Below, piece after piece: positions 28,219 to 42,125 of a stretch of DNA of 64,000 nt. The stretch is from contig NZ_VXCA01000003.1 in the NCBI RefSeq assembly GCF_011369485.1, forward strand, positions 62,001-126,000, in the 5' to 3' direction. The notes under the pieces are model-generated. The model had not been told where the DNA came from. It did no database searches and worked only from the letters and a program-made list of their open reading frames with translations. Both the position numbers and the translations under genes were made by a program. The number at the start of each line of letters is the position of its first letter. Position 1 is the stretch's first letter. Source of the DNA: Pseudomonas atagonensis (GTDB lineage Bacteria > Pseudomonadota > Gammaproteobacteria > Pseudomonadales > Pseudomonadaceae).

Positions 28219-30657
28219 TTAAGCCGGTTTGGCTTCGGCCAAGGCTTCCTGCGCCGCTTCCTTCTCGGCCTCTTTGAGGTCTTCCTCGCTGATCATCTCG
28301 GCGATGTCGCGCAAGCGCTCCACTACCCGTGCGTTGATGCTGCCTTCAGGGAACTCGCCCTCCTCGTTCGGCGCGCCCGCCGGTTCGCCGACCAGCAGAC
28401 TCAATGCCTCATCGGCCTGACGCACCGCGTAGACGTGGAACTGCCCCGCACGCACGGCCGCCAGCACCTTCTCATCGAGCATCAGCGTGGCCACGTTGGC
28501 CTGCGGAATGATTGCACCCTGCTCGCCGGTCAAACCGCGTGCTTCGCAGAGCCGGAAGAAGCCTTCGATCTTCTCGTTGACCCCGCCCACCGCCTGCACT
28601 TCACCGAACTGGTTGATCGAGCCGGTGATCGCAAAGCACTGCTTGAGCGGGGTTTTCGACAGCGCCGAAATCAGCGTGCACGCCTCGCCCAGCGACGCAC
28701 TGTCGCCATCGACGTAACCGTAGGATTGCTCCAGCGCGATGCTCGCGGAAATCGCCAGCGGGAATTCCTGGGCGTAACGGCTGCCCAGATACCCGGTAAG
28801 GATCATCACGCCTTTGGAGTGAATCGGCTGACCGAGATTGACCTCGCGCTCGATGTCGACGATGCCGCTGCCGCCCGGATACACCGTTGCGGAAATCCGC
28901 GCCGGCACCCCAAACGCCGAGTCGCCGACCTCGAGCACGGTCAGGCCGTTGCACTTGCCGACCGCCGCGCCATCGGTGTCGATCAGGATGATCCCGGCGA
29001 GCATGTCATCGAGAATCCGTGCCGACACGCGTCCGGTGCGCGTGGCTTTGGCTTTCAGTGCGCGTTCGATGTGCCCGGCGTCGGTCATTTCATCGCCGGC
29101 CAGATGGCGGATGAAATCCGCTTCGCTGACCAACTGGAACAGATCACCGATACGCGCCGACAATCGCCCTTGGTGTTCGGCCAGACGTGCGCTGTAAGTG
29201 GCCAGACGCGCCACCGCATCGGCGGTCAGCGGCGCCATGCCTTCTTCCGAAGTGCGGGTTTTCAATAGCTGGGCGAATTGCTCCAGGCTCTCGTCGACCA
29301 TCGGAATATCTTCATCGAAATCGACGAGGACGCGGAACATCTCCTGAAAGTCCGGATCGAGGTCTTGCAGCGTGTAGTACAACGACCGCGCACCGATGAT
29401 GATGACTTTGACCTGCAGCGGAATATGCTGCGGGTTGAGGGTCACGGTGGCGAAGCGGCCCATCTCGCCCAGCGGCGATTCCATTTTCAGCTTGCGCGAT
29501 TGCAGGGCACGCTTCAGCGCATCCCACACGAACGGCTCGCTGAGCATTTTTTCCGCTTCAAGAATCAGGAAACCACCGTTGGCGCGGTGCAAGGCCCCCG
29601 GACGCAACTGGCGATAGGTGGTGTAGAGCGCGCCTTGATCGGTGGTGTACTCGATGCGGCCGAACAGGTTTTCATAAGTCGGGTGCGGCTCGAAAACCAC
29701 CGGTGCGCCGCCACTGACCGGATGACCGACCACCAGGCTCGGCGCGTATTGCTCTTCCAGCAGTTTGCGCGCGACGGCGTCGGTCTTGCTGTCGTCGACC
29801 AATTGCTCGACCACGGTTTTCAGCAAATACACCTGCATCGCTTGCAAGTAACCGCAAACGGCGGCGTTCTCGGCGTACTTCTCCGACAGCGGCGAGAGCA
29901 ACGGCTGCAAGGCCAGGGTGATGGTTTCTTCGTTGAGCGAACGCAGTTGATTGTTCGACTCGCGCTTCCATTGCGGCAGGCTGGCGAGCTCTTCGTTCAG
30001 ACGTTCTTCGAGGCCGGAGATGTCTTCGTGAAAGCGCTCGCGATCGGCTTCCGGCAATTGCGAGAACTCGGCCTCATCCAGCGCCTTGCCGTCAAGCATC
30101 GGCGTGAAGGCGATGTTGCTGCTGTCGCGGTACAGGGCAACGTCTTTTTCCAGGGCCAGACGCTCGATGATGTCGAGAGCCTTGTCGTAGCGCTGGTTGA
30201 AGGCGCGGTCGATGGCGCTTTTCTTCTGCTGATAGGACGGGTGTTCAAACACTGCCGGGAAGGTCGCCAGCAGGTTGTCGATCAGGCCGTTGATGTCACC
30301 GATGAACGAGGCGGCCGTGCCCGAGGGCAGTTCCAGCACGCGCGGCTCGCGCGGTTCATCGAAGTTGTTGACGTAAACCCAGTCCGCCGGCGTCTGCAGA
30401 CGTTTGCCTTCAGCCTTCAGGTAGCGTTTGACGAAGGAGAAGCGACCGGTGCCAGGCTCGCCCATGACGAATACGTTGTAACCGGGGCGTGGCATGGCCA
30501 CACCGAACTGCAAGGCTTCGACCGCACGTTCCTGGCCGAGCACACCGCGAAAGGGCTCCAGATCATTGGTGGTAGTGAAGCTGAACTGTTCAGCGGAAAA
30601 CGGACGGGTCAGCGCTTCGGGCGCAAGACGCAAGCTGGCAGCAACAGGATCAGGCAT
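28219..30657 (-). CDS. Lon-like ATP-dependent protease (LonB-type, S16)
   Basis: This 812-residue protein has an N-terminal AAA region of the Lon-like AAA_32 type and a C-terminal S16 protease domain. The catalytic Ser is S653 in GDSAS and the catalytic Lys is K696 in GGVNEK, 43 residues apart, the same spacing as in E. coli Lon. The P-loop at about residue 66 reads GEPGTGRFS, with Arg where the ATP-binding Lys is usual, and the Walker B-like segment is FLILEAEK. The C-terminus is a charged Glu-rich helix. There is no LAN substrate domain and no membrane segment, so it is a soluble Lon-like protein. It is flanked by REP DNA and transcribed alone. Confidence 0.88.
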   Translation of the reverse strand: MPDPVAASLRLAPEALTRPFSAEQFSFTTTNDLEPFRGVLGQERAVEALQFGVAMPRPGYNVFVMGEPGTGRFSFVKRYLKAEGKRLQTPADWVYVNNFDEPREPRVLELPSGTAASFIGDINGLIDNLLATFPAVFEHPSYQQKKSAIDRAFNQRYDKALDIIERLALEKDVALYRDSSNIAFTPMLDGKALDEAEFSQLPEADRERFHEDISGLEERLNEELASLPQWKRESNNQLRSLNEETITLALQPLLSPLSEKYAENAAVCGYLQAMQVYLLKTVVEQLVDDSKTDAVARKLLEEQYAPSLVVGHPVSGGAPVVFEPHPTYENLFGRIEYTTDQGALYTTYRQLRPGALHRANGGFLILEAEKMLSEPFVWDALKRALQSRKLKMESPLGEMGRFATVTLNPQHIPLQVKVIIIGARSLYYTLQDLDPDFQEMFRVLVDFDEDIPMVDESLEQFAQLLKTRTSEEGMAPLTADAVARLATYSARLAEHQGRLSARIGDLFQLVSEADFIRHLAGDEMTDAGHIERALKAKATRTGRVSARILDDMLAGIILIDTDGAAVGKCNGLTVLEVGDSAFGVPARISATVYPGGSGIVDIEREVNLGQPIHSKGVMILTGYLGSRYAQEFPLAISASIALEQSYGYVDGDSASLGEACTLISALSKTPLKQCFAITGSINQFGEVQAVGGVNEKIEGFFRLCEARGLTGEQGAIIPQANVATLMLDEKVLAAVRAGQFHVYAVRQADEALSLLVGEPAGAPNEEGEFPEGSINARVVERLRDIAEMISEEDLKEAEKEAAQEALAEAKPA

Positions 30658-30958
30658 CGGGCTTCCTTAACAATCAGGCGGGGCAGATAGCGGCATTCTG
30701 GCGCTGCCCGTGCCCCACTGGCAAGGCGCGCCACACGACAAAGCATAGACAACCGGCCAACCCCGCCGCCGCCCCCATAAAACCGGGGTTATCGCCAAAT
30801 CTTTTGTAAAAAATCACGGAACCCCCGGAACGTGCCTAAACTCCAAACTGCGCGGCTGGAACTAATACCGGCCCACTGGCTTCGTTTGGATCTGTTTCGT
30901 ACAGAGCTTGGGGGGCCAGAACCCTGTCCATTGGTATGCACACAAAGAGAACAAAGCT
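30658..30958 (+). promoter_or_regulatory. Promoter region of the DUF3015 gene, possible AlgU (sigma-22) promoter
   Basis: This 301-base gap lies between the divergent Lon-like and DUF3015 genes. GAACCC at 30819-30824, 17 bases, then TCCAAA at 30842-30847 resembles the AlgU/RpoE pattern (GAACTT, 16-17 bases, TCnnA). A second GGAAC occurs at 30827. The match is partial; no other site was recognised. Confidence 0.35.
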
Positions 30959-31447
30959 ATGAAACGGATTCTTCTCGGTACTCTCTTCACCGCTGTATCC
31001 ATCAACGCAATGGCGCAAGCTCCAGGCGGCCCGGATTGCGGTTGGGGCAACATGCTGTTCGAAGGTCAGCGTGGCACCCCTGCTCACTTCCTCGCTTCCA
31101 CCACCAACGGCACTTCCGGTAACGCTACCTTCGGCATGACGTCCGGCACCAACGGTTGCTCGACCAACGCGTCGCTGACCTACGGCGGCAAATCCTGGTT
31201 TGCCATGAATGGCATGATGAACGAGCTGTCCGAAGACATGGCCAAGGGCAACGGCGAAGCGCTGACGACCTATGCCGTGGTACTGGGCGTGGCGCCGGAA
31301 GACCGTGCGCACTTCGCTGCCGTGACTCACGAGCACTTCCAGCAGATCTTCAGCAAGGCTGACGTGACCGCTGAAGACGTGCATACCAACACCCTGGCCG
31401 TTCTGAAATCAGACCCACGTCTGGCCAAGTACGCAACGCAGGCTTAA
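30959..31447 (+). CDS. DUF3015 family secreted protein
   Basis: This 162-residue protein has a signal peptide (MKRILLGTLFTAVSINAMA cut before QAPGG) and the DUF3015 features CGWGNMLFEGQ, TSGTNGCS and NELSEDMAKGNGEALT. The function is unknown; it should be periplasmic. Two cysteines (CGWG, GCS) may form a disulfide. ATG 30959 gives a clean signal peptide. A terminator follows at once, so it is monocistronic. Confidence 0.85.
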   Translation: MKRILLGTLFTAVSINAMAQAPGGPDCGWGNMLFEGQRGTPAHFLASTTNGTSGNATFGMTSGTNGCSTNASLTYGGKSWFAMNGMMNELSEDMAKGNGEALTTYAVVLGVAPEDRAHFAAVTHEHFQQIFSKADVTAEDVHTNTLAVLKSDPRLAKYATQA

Positions 31448-31460
31448 GCTCGACCCCCTG

Positions 31461-31490
31461 CCCGCTTCTTTCGGGAAGCGGGTTTTATTT
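31461..31490 (+). terminator. Terminator after the DUF3015 gene
   Basis: CCCGCTTC pairs with GAAGCGGG across a short loop, followed by TTTTATTTT. Confidence 0.9.
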
Positions 31491-31518
31491 TGAGTGAAGT
31501 CAGTCCGCCGTGACGCTG

Positions 31519-31676
31519 AACCTGTGGCGAGGGGATTTATCCCCGTTCGGCTGCGAAGCAGTCGTGAAACCTGTGCATGCGGTGTATGTGCATGCGCAAT
31601 ATCTGATGCATTGGGGATACAGGATCTGGGGCCGCTTCGCAGCCCAACGGGGATAAATCCCCTCGCCACAGAGTGG
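31519..31676. repeat. Paired REP elements (GTGGCGAGGGGATTTATCCCC class)
   Basis: The unit reading TGTGGCGAGGGGATTTATCC onward (from 31521) and its exact reverse complement (ending 31675) enclose about 95 bases. This is the same class as at 10795-10922 but with a longer centre. It sits between the DUF3015 and DUF4105 genes. Confidence 0.85.
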
Positions 31677-31728
31677 AGTGATAGCATCCCGATCGGGTTT
31701 TATTTTCTTTCGAGTTAAGTTGCCACCT

Positions 31729-33582
31729 ATGCTCAAACGCCTTGCCTGGCTGGCGCTCTGTGTCTGCGCCCCGCTGTCCGCCGCGCCAAACATCGACCCT
31801 CAACGTTTGCAGCAACTGGCCAACGATCGCTTCTGGATTTCCCTCGGTCACTACGAGACCGCCAAACTCGGCGGCTGGCGCAGCTATGTCAGCGACAAGA
31901 AATTCTTTCTCGCCGCCGATGGCAATGAACATCCCGATCACGAACTGGCCGCGACCGTGCAAGCGTTATACGCACCGGCCAGTCTCGGCGAGCAACACGC
32001 CCAGTGCGTCTATCCGGCGCGTACCCGCTGGCTGAAGTCTCAGCTCAATCTGACTGATCTGCCGACACCGCCATGCGCCGAGTACAAGAAATGGTTCAAG
32101 GATGTCTCGCCGCACAGCGCGGTGATGATTTTCCCGGCGGCCTACCTCAACAGCCCATCGTCGATGTTCGGCCACACACTGCTGCGCATCGATCAGGCTG
32201 ACGTGCAAAGCGACAAGACCTCGCTGCTCAGTTACGCGATCAACTTCGGCGCCTACATCGAAGGCTCGGACAACAGCATTCTGTACGCTTGGAAAGGCCT
32301 GATGGGCGGTTATCCGGGACTGTTCGCGCTGGTGCCGTATCAGGAAAAACTCTCGGAATACCGCAGCCTGGAAAACCGCGACCTGTGGGAATACCGGCTG
32401 AACCTGACCCAGGCAGAAACCGCGCGCATGGTCGAGCATGTATGGGAGTTGAAGCAGATCCAGTTCGACTATTTCTTCTTCGACGAAAACTGCTCCTACC
32501 GTTTGCTCGAACTGCTACAGGTAGCACGGCCAAGCCTGCGCCTGACCGAACAGTTCCCGCTGACCGCGATTCCCACCGACACGGTCAAAGCAGTGAAAGA
32601 AGCCGGACTGGTGGAAAGCATCGAATACCGCCCTTCGCGCGAGCGTGAGCTGCTCAGCCGTGCCGAGCCGTTAAGTGGCGAAGAACAGCAATGGGTGCTG
32701 AAGGTCAGCGCCGATCAACAACAGTTGCAGGCTCCGACCTTCAAAGCCCTGCCACGCGACCGCCAGGCTTTGATCATCGATGCGGCGTATCGTCTGGAAC
32801 GCTATCGCGCCAATGGCCAGGAACGCGATCCGCAACGGGCGCAACGCAGTTTCGAACTGCTGCGGGCAATCAACAAGAACCCGGCGCCGGATCTGGAAAT
32901 CCCTCAACCCGGCCTACCGGAAGATGGCCACGAATCACGCACCTGGCAGGCCGGTCTCGGCACCCGTGGCGATCGTGCGTTCGGCGAGTACGGCTTGCGC
33001 ATGGCTTATCACGACCTCAATGACAACGCCGAAAGCTTCCCGCTCGGCGCGCAGATCGAAATCCTGCAAATGAAACTGCGCCAGTACGAAGGCAATCACT
33101 GGCAATTCCAGCAACTGGATCTGGCGACGATTCGTTCGCTGACCCCGCGTAACGAATTGCTTCAGCCACTGTCGTGGCAAGTCACCGGTGGGCTTGAGCG
33201 TGTGCCGGGCAAGCATGACGACGAAACGCTGGTCAGCCATGTCAATGGCGGCGGCGGTGGCACCTGGCAATTGGGTGAGGACGTGCTCGGTTTTGCCCTC
33301 GGCACCGTCCGCGTGGAACACAACAACGACTTCGCCGAATTCGTTTCACCGGCCGGCGGCTTCAACACGGGTGTGCTGTGGAAAAATCCCTTGGGCAACC
33401 TGAGCCTGGAAGCCAAGGGTGATTACTTCATCAACGGCGAAGTGCGCCGTAGCCTGAGCCTGAATCAGCAGTGGGAATTGTCTCGCAACCTTGGCCTGCG
33501 TTTGAGTGCGCAACGTGAGTTCAGTCATGTAGCGACGCCTGAAACTGAAGTCATGCTTGAAGTGAAGTGGTATCACTACTGA
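31729..33582 (+). CDS. DUF4105 family secreted / outer-membrane protein
   Basis: This 617-residue protein has a signal peptide (MLKRLAWLALCVCAPLSAA) and a large DUF4105 region marked by FPAAYLNSPSSMFGHTLLRID and FFFDENCSYRLLELLQ. The last ~200 residues alternate polar and hydrophobic residues and end in MLEVKWYHY with aromatic terminus, suggesting outer-membrane beta-strands. The function is unknown. ATG 31729 is chosen for the signal peptide; an earlier frame start falls in REP DNA. Confidence 0.82.
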   Translation: MLKRLAWLALCVCAPLSAAPNIDPQRLQQLANDRFWISLGHYETAKLGGWRSYVSDKKFFLAADGNEHPDHELAATVQALYAPASLGEQHAQCVYPARTRWLKSQLNLTDLPTPPCAEYKKWFKDVSPHSAVMIFPAAYLNSPSSMFGHTLLRIDQADVQSDKTSLLSYAINFGAYIEGSDNSILYAWKGLMGGYPGLFALVPYQEKLSEYRSLENRDLWEYRLNLTQAETARMVEHVWELKQIQFDYFFFDENCSYRLLELLQVARPSLRLTEQFPLTAIPTDTVKAVKEAGLVESIEYRPSRERELLSRAEPLSGEEQQWVLKVSADQQQLQAPTFKALPRDRQALIIDAAYRLERYRANGQERDPQRAQRSFELLRAINKNPAPDLEIPQPGLPEDGHESRTWQAGLGTRGDRAFGEYGLRMAYHDLNDNAESFPLGAQIEILQMKLRQYEGNHWQFQQLDLATIRSLTPRNELLQPLSWQVTGGLERVPGKHDDETLVSHVNGGGGGTWQLGEDVLGFALGTVRVEHNNDFAEFVSPAGGFNTGVLWKNPLGNLSLEAKGDYFINGEVRRSLSLNQQWELSRNLGLRLSAQREFSHVATPETEVMLEVKWYHY

Positions 33583-33722
33583 TCCCTCTCCCCACACAAA
33601 TCCCGCTCCCACAAAGGCAAATTTGTGGTGTTCAACGAATTACTCACATGCCTTTCACCAACGCGCGACGAATCCGCTTCTAGACTTTCCCTATAGGTCG
33701 TGAAGCGGCGCGGGAGAGTGCG

Positions 33723-34079
33723 ATGTGGCGGTGTGCGGGTTTGCTGGGGGTGTTGCTGGTGCTGGGTGGTTGCCAATCCACCCACGAAGACTTGATCGCC
33801 AAAGGTTATCCACCGGCCTTCGCCGACGGCTTCGATGACGGTTGCGTCAGTGGCCGGCAAGCGGCCGGATCGATCAGCGGCGAGTTCCGCAAGAACGTGC
33901 CGCGCTATCTGAAAGACAAGCAGTACGCCGAAGGCTGGACCGACGGCTTCCGCCAGTGTCAGGCGATGCTGGAAAACAAGGATCGCGAAGACTATCGCAA
34001 CGAACATTGGGATGATCGCGAGCGTGCCTGGCAGCAACAGAAGGATCAGGGCGCCGCGCGAGCCTATCGCTCGCAATAG
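33723..34079 (+). CDS. Small lipoprotein with GxxDGxxxG repeats
   Basis: This 118-residue protein has a lipoprotein signal (GLLGVLLVLGGC, Cys at residue 17) followed by two related segments, AFADGFDDGCVSGRQA and YAEGWTDGFRQCQ, each with one Cys that could pair. The C-terminal third is highly charged and helical. I know of no function. A ribosome site, GGGAGAG, lies at 33712-33718. It precedes the Gre-like gene in the same direction with a 72-base gap. Confidence 0.75.
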   Translation: MWRCAGLLGVLLVLGGCQSTHEDLIAKGYPPAFADGFDDGCVSGRQAAGSISGEFRKNVPRYLKDKQYAEGWTDGFRQCQAMLENKDREDYRNEHWDDRERAWQQQKDQGAARAYRSQ

Positions 34080-34151
34080 GTCGTTTCCAGACATCCGGTG
34101 AAACCAAATGCCTGCGACCATGGCCAGACTCTCTATACAGAGGAGGACACC

Positions 34152-36073
<1,922 letters not shown>

Positions 36074-36120
36074 TTATGAAAACAAACAGTACACAAGATA
36101 TAAGTCATGGCGGATTGCAG

Positions 36121-36158
36121 GCAAAAAAAAGCGGAGCCCGAAGGCTCCGCTTTTTCAT
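36121..36158. terminator. Bidirectional terminator beside ettA
   Basis: AAGCGGAGCC pairs with GGCTCCGCTT across a short loop, with an A-run before and a T-run after. It lies 16 bases past the ettA stop. Confidence 0.9.
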
Positions 36159-36173
36159 GCAACCAACCTGTAA

Positions 36174-37838
<1,665 letters not shown>

Positions 37839-38114
37839 GGAGAACCTTGGGTCAGTGACAGATGAATGATTGGAGCTCAGGCGATACCCGGCCAGACCGT
37901 GCGCGTCGTTCACTGGAAGATATCAATGCGTGCGCGCGGAAAGTCTAGGAGCTGGAACGCTCCCGCGTAACCGGCAAAGCTACCTGAATGACCAGTGGCA
38001 GTCCAGCCGCGAGGGGCTGGCACTTCGCCACAACTCAAGGCATGCTAGCCGCCCTTTGGGCGTCCGGCTTATAGTGCACGTCGCGCCAGTCCAGCCAAAC
38101 CGCAGGATTACAGC

Positions 38115-41100
38115 TTGTCCAATGTCACTCCGCCAGCTTCTGTGAGCGCGTCCAATCCGGCGACTGGCTCGCCCCTGCGCGGAACATTAAAGGGTGCGCT
38201 GGCAACGCTGGTGTTGTTGCTGCTCGGATTGCTGTTCTGGCAACTGCTCGATCAATTGCGCGAAACCCAGAAAAACCAGCGCCAGTACACCATCGACTAC
38301 ACCGCCGACCTCGCCTCGCAGGTCAGTCTGAACATGGCGCTGAACGCGCAAATCGCCCTCAATCTGCTACCGATCGTCGAACAGCCGCAGTCAACCGACG
38401 AACAGCAGGCGTTGCTGCGAAAGCTTCAGCAATCGCTACCGGATCTGCGCAGCATGGCGTTGCTTAGCCCGTCCGGGCGCATCATCAGCGACAGCGCCGC
38501 CAACAGCCACGACGCCGATTACCTCACTGAACTGGTGCGTCGCAGCCGCGCTCAGGCGCACTATTTCAGCAACGCCGATGATGGCTCGGTGGTGCATCTG
38601 TTGTTGCATCAAGCCAGCGGTAGCACCCGTGGTTACTGGGCCTTGCGCCTGACCCCGACGTTTTTCGACTCGCTGACCAAACAGAGTGAAACCGGCCTGC
38701 GTCCGCTGTGGCTGGTGGAAAACCGCCTCAACCATCAAATCATCAGCCGCGACGAAGCGCTGCCGTCGGCCAAGCCCGGCGTGCTGAGCCCGGACGATCT
38801 GGCCAACACCGTACTGACCGTGCCGTTGAGTAGCAGCGACTGGCAGTTGCGCGGCCTCTTCGACCGCCAGCGCGTGCTGGAAGAATTACTGCCGGCATTC
38901 ATCGGCAAATGCCTGCTCGGGCTGGCGTTCTCGATGCTGCCGGTGATCGCCCTGTTGAACATGCGCCGGCGCCAGCGCCAGGTGCATGAAGGTCGCCGGC
39001 GCTATCAGGACATCTTCGAGGGCACGGGCGTGGCGCTGTGCGTGCTGGATCTGTCCGGGTTGAAACAGGTTTTCGACAAGGCCCAGATCCAGACCAGCGA
39101 CCAGCTCAAAGCCTGGCTCGACCAGCCGCAACAACGTCAGCAATTGCTCCAGGAACTGCGCATTACCGAAGTCAACCAGGTCGCGCTGCAACTGCTCAAT
39201 GTCAATTCCTGCGAACACGCCTGGCAACTGTTGATCGACGGTCATCCGCACCGCCAGTGTGCGATCGGCAATCAAGTGCTCGACGCCGTACTCCAGCGAC
39301 AAAAGCAGCTGGAACTGGAAATCAAACTGCCGGACATCAATGGCCGCGATCAGCACCTGTGGATGGTGTTGCGCCTGCCGACCGAGCAGCAGGATTACTC
39401 GGCGGTGATTCTCAGCATCAACGACATCACCAGCCGCAAACTGATCGAGCTGTCGCTGCTGGAGCGCGAAGGCTTCTGGTCGGACGTGGTGCGCACCGTG
39501 CCGGATCATCTGTATGTGCAGGATGTGATCAGCCAGCGGATGATTTTCAGCAACCACCACCTCGGCCAGACCCTCGGTTACAACCGCACCGAACTGCATC
39601 AGATGGGCGAGTACTTCTGGGAAATCCTCCTGCACCCGGAAGACGCCGATTACTACCACCGCTCGCGGCAGATGCAGCGTCACGCCGGTTACAGCCAGTT
39701 GTTGCAGTGTCAGCTGCGTTTCCGTCATCGCGACGGCAAGTGGCGACGCTTCGATATTCGCGAACAGGCGCTGGCCCGCGACAAGCACGATCAGGTCACG
39801 CGGATCATCGGTGTGGCCAAGGACATCACCGAGCAGATCGAAGCCAGCGAATCGTTGCGCGACAGCGAACAACGCTACCGCATGCTCGCCGAAAGCATCA
39901 GCGACGTGATTTTCTCCACCGACAGCAAGTTGTCGCTGAACTACGTCAGCCCGTCGGTGCAAGCGGTGCTGGGCTACGACGCCGAGTGGATTTTCCAGAA
40001 CGGCTGGCAATCGACCATCGCCAACCCGCAGCAATTGAACGGCATCTATCACCTGATGGATCGGGTCAGCAAAGCGCTGGACAAACCCGAGCAACTGGCG
40101 CTGCTGCGCAGTCAGGTACAGACCCAGATGTTCCTGTTCGATTGCCTGCGCGCCGACGGCCGCAAGATCCCGATCGAGCTGCGCCTGGTGCTGGTGTGGG
40201 ACGAGCACGGCGCGTTCGAAGGCGTGCTCGGCGTCGGCCGCGACATCAGCCAGCAGCGCCGGGCGGAAAAAGACCTGCGCATGGCTGCCACCGTATTCGA
40301 GCACTCGACATCGGCGATTCTGATCACCGACCCGGCCGGTTACATCGTCCAGGCCAACGAAGCGTTCAGTCGGGTCAGCGGTTACGCGGTGAGCGAAGTG
40401 CTCGACCAGTTGCCGAACATGCTCACCGTCGACGAGCAGCAAGACGCGCACCTGCGCTACGTACTCAAACAGTTGCATCAGCACAGCACCTGGGAAGGCG
40501 AAGTCTGGCTCAAGCGCCGCAACGGCGAGCATTACCCGGCGTGGGTGGGCATCACCGCCGTGCTCGACGACGAAGGCGATCTGGCCAGTTACGTGTGCTT
40601 CTTCAGCGATATCAGCGAGCGCAAGGCCAGTGAGCAACGCATTCACCGCCTCGCTTATTACGACGCCCTGACCCACCTGCCGAACCGCACGCTGTTCCAG
40701 GATCGCCTGCACACCGCGCTGCAATCAGCCGAGCGGCAAAAGTCGTGGGTGGTACTGATGTTCCTCGACCTCGACCGCTTCAAACCGATCAACGACTCCC
40801 TCGGCCACGCCGCCGGCGACCGCATGCTCAAGGACATGGCCACGCGCCTGCTGGCCTGCGTCGATGACGACGACACCGTGGCGCGGATGGGCGGCGACGA
40901 GTTCACCCTGCTCCTGCAACATCGCTCCAGCCGTGAACTGGCGCTGAACCGTGCGATTCATGTTGCCGAGCAGATTCTCGCCAGCCTGGTCCGACCGTTC
41001 GTGCTCGAAGGCCGTGAGTTCTTTGTGACCGCAAGTATCGGTATCGCCCTGAGCCCGCAGGACGGCAATGAACTCAGCCAGTTGATGAAGAACGCCGACA

Positions 41101-41963
41101 CCGCGATGTACCACGCCAAGGAGCGCGGCAAGAATAACTTCCAGTTCTATCAGGCTGACATGAACGCCAGTGCGCTCGAACGCCTGGAACTGGAAAGCGA
41201 CCTGCGCCACGCCCTGGAGCAGAACGAATTCGTCCTGTACTACCAACCGCAGTTCAGCGGCGATGGCAAACGCCTGACCGGCGCCGAAGCCCTGCTGCGC
41301 TGGCGTCATCCGCGTCGCGGGCTGGTGCCGCCGGGGGATTTCATCCCGGTGCTCGAAGAGCTCGGGCTGGTGGTGGATGTCGGCGACTGGGTGATCGGCG
41401 AAGCCTGTCGCCAGCTCAAGACCTGGCACCAGAACCGTGTGCGCGTACCAAAAGTCTCGGTGAACATCTCGGCGCGGCAGTTCTCTGACGGTCAGCTCGG
41501 CACGCGGATCGCCACGATCCTGCGCGAAACCGGCCTGCCGCCGGCGTGTCTGGAGCTGGAACTGACTGAAAGTATCCTGATGCGCGAAGTCAGCGAGGCG
41601 ATGCAGATCCTTGCCGGCCTGAAGAACCTGGGTCTGAGCATCGCGGTCGACGACTTCGGCACCGGTTACTCGTCACTGAACTACCTCAAGCAATTCCCGA
41701 TCGACGTGCTGAAAATTGACCGCACATTTGTCGATGGCTTGCCGTCGGGTGAACAGGATGCGCAGATCGCCCGGGCGATCATCGCCATGGCCCATAGCCT
41801 GAATCTGGCGGTAATCGCTGAAGGTGTGGAAACCCATGAACAACTGGACTTCCTGCGCGAGCATGGCTGCGATGAAGTTCAGGGCTATCTGTTTGGGCGG
41901 CCGATGCCCGCGAGCCGGTTCGAGGCGCAGTTCAGTAATGACGCACTGTTTATGTTTGATTAG
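38115..41963 (+). CDS. morA: MorA, membrane PAS-GGDEF-EAL cyclic-di-GMP protein
   Basis: MorA is a motility and biofilm regulator with both cyclase and phosphodiesterase domains. The 1282-residue protein has a transmembrane helix at ~24-46, a periplasmic domain to ~258, a second helix at ~260-282, four PAS-like domains (starting near 297, 452, 589 and 726), a GGDEF domain with intact MGGDEF at ~925, and an EAL domain with EALLRW at ~1057 and DDFGTGYSS. The inhibitory RxxD site before GGDEF is replaced (VDDD), so product inhibition is probably weak. The start is TTG at 38115, with AGGA at 38104-38107. Placement next to glyA, as in P. aeruginosa, supports the name. Confidence 0.88.
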   Translation: MSNVTPPASVSASNPATGSPLRGTLKGALATLVLLLLGLLFWQLLDQLRETQKNQRQYTIDYTADLASQVSLNMALNAQIALNLLPIVEQPQSTDEQQALLRKLQQSLPDLRSMALLSPSGRIISDSAANSHDADYLTELVRRSRAQAHYFSNADDGSVVHLLLHQASGSTRGYWALRLTPTFFDSLTKQSETGLRPLWLVENRLNHQIISRDEALPSAKPGVLSPDDLANTVLTVPLSSSDWQLRGLFDRQRVLEELLPAFIGKCLLGLAFSMLPVIALLNMRRRQRQVHEGRRRYQDIFEGTGVALCVLDLSGLKQVFDKAQIQTSDQLKAWLDQPQQRQQLLQELRITEVNQVALQLLNVNSCEHAWQLLIDGHPHRQCAIGNQVLDAVLQRQKQLELEIKLPDINGRDQHLWMVLRLPTEQQDYSAVILSINDITSRKLIELSLLEREGFWSDVVRTVPDHLYVQDVISQRMIFSNHHLGQTLGYNRTELHQMGEYFWEILLHPEDADYYHRSRQMQRHAGYSQLLQCQLRFRHRDGKWRRFDIREQALARDKHDQVTRIIGVAKDITEQIEASESLRDSEQRYRMLAESISDVIFSTDSKLSLNYVSPSVQAVLGYDAEWIFQNGWQSTIANPQQLNGIYHLMDRVSKALDKPEQLALLRSQVQTQMFLFDCLRADGRKIPIELRLVLVWDEHGAFEGVLGVGRDISQQRRAEKDLRMAATVFEHSTSAILITDPAGYIVQANEAFSRVSGYAVSEVLDQLPNMLTVDEQQDAHLRYVLKQLHQHSTWEGEVWLKRRNGEHYPAWVGITAVLDDEGDLASYVCFFSDISERKASEQRIHRLAYYDALTHLPNRTLFQDRLHTALQSAERQKSWVVLMFLDLDRFKPINDSLGHAAGDRMLKDMATRLLACVDDDDTVARMGGDEFTLLLQHRSSRELALNRAIHVAEQILASLVRPFVLEGREFFVTASIGIALSPQDGNELSQLMKNADTAMYHAKERGKNNFQFYQADMNASALERLELESDLRHALEQNEFVLYYQPQFSGDGKRLTGAEALLRWRHPRRGLVPPGDFIPVLEELGLVVDVGDWVIGEACRQLKTWHQNRVRVPKVSVNISARQFSDGQLGTRIATILRETGLPPACLELELTESILMREVSEAMQILAGLKNLGLSIAVDDFGTGYSSLNYLKQFPIDVLKIDRTFVDGLPSGEQDAQIARAIIAMAHSLNLAVIAEGVETHEQLDFLREHGCDEVQGYLFGRPMPASRFEAQFSNDALFMFD

Positions 41964-42070
41964 ATTTATACAAGGCAATACATTTATTGAAAGCAATTAA
42001 ACAAACTTGCTGACAGCGCCCAAACTACACATCGAAACATATAGACCCTTCCCAACATAATTGCTCATGC

Positions 42071-42112
42071 TAAGTTTAATCGATGACGACATGTCATCAA
42101 CACTCAAACTTA
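42071..42112. promoter_or_regulatory. Nested dyad upstream of the 169-residue orphan gene
   Basis: TAAGTTT (42071-42077) is inverted at 42106-42112, and inside it GATGAC (42082-42087) is inverted at 42093-42098. The dyad ends 13 bases before the start codon and just before the AAGGA ribosome site, so it could be an operator or a leader hairpin. No known regulator site was recognised. Confidence 0.45.
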
Positions 42113-42125
42113 AAAAGGACTGAAC

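Noticed and set aside
33590-33620. REP-like CCCGCTCCCACAAAGGC sequence after the DUF4105 gene
   Set aside because: Only part of the unit is present and no inverted partner is found, so I did not count it as a repeat.
38886-40724. Long minus-strand frame within morA
   Set aside because: It lies wholly within the PAS region of morA and has low-complexity composition typical of a shadow frame.
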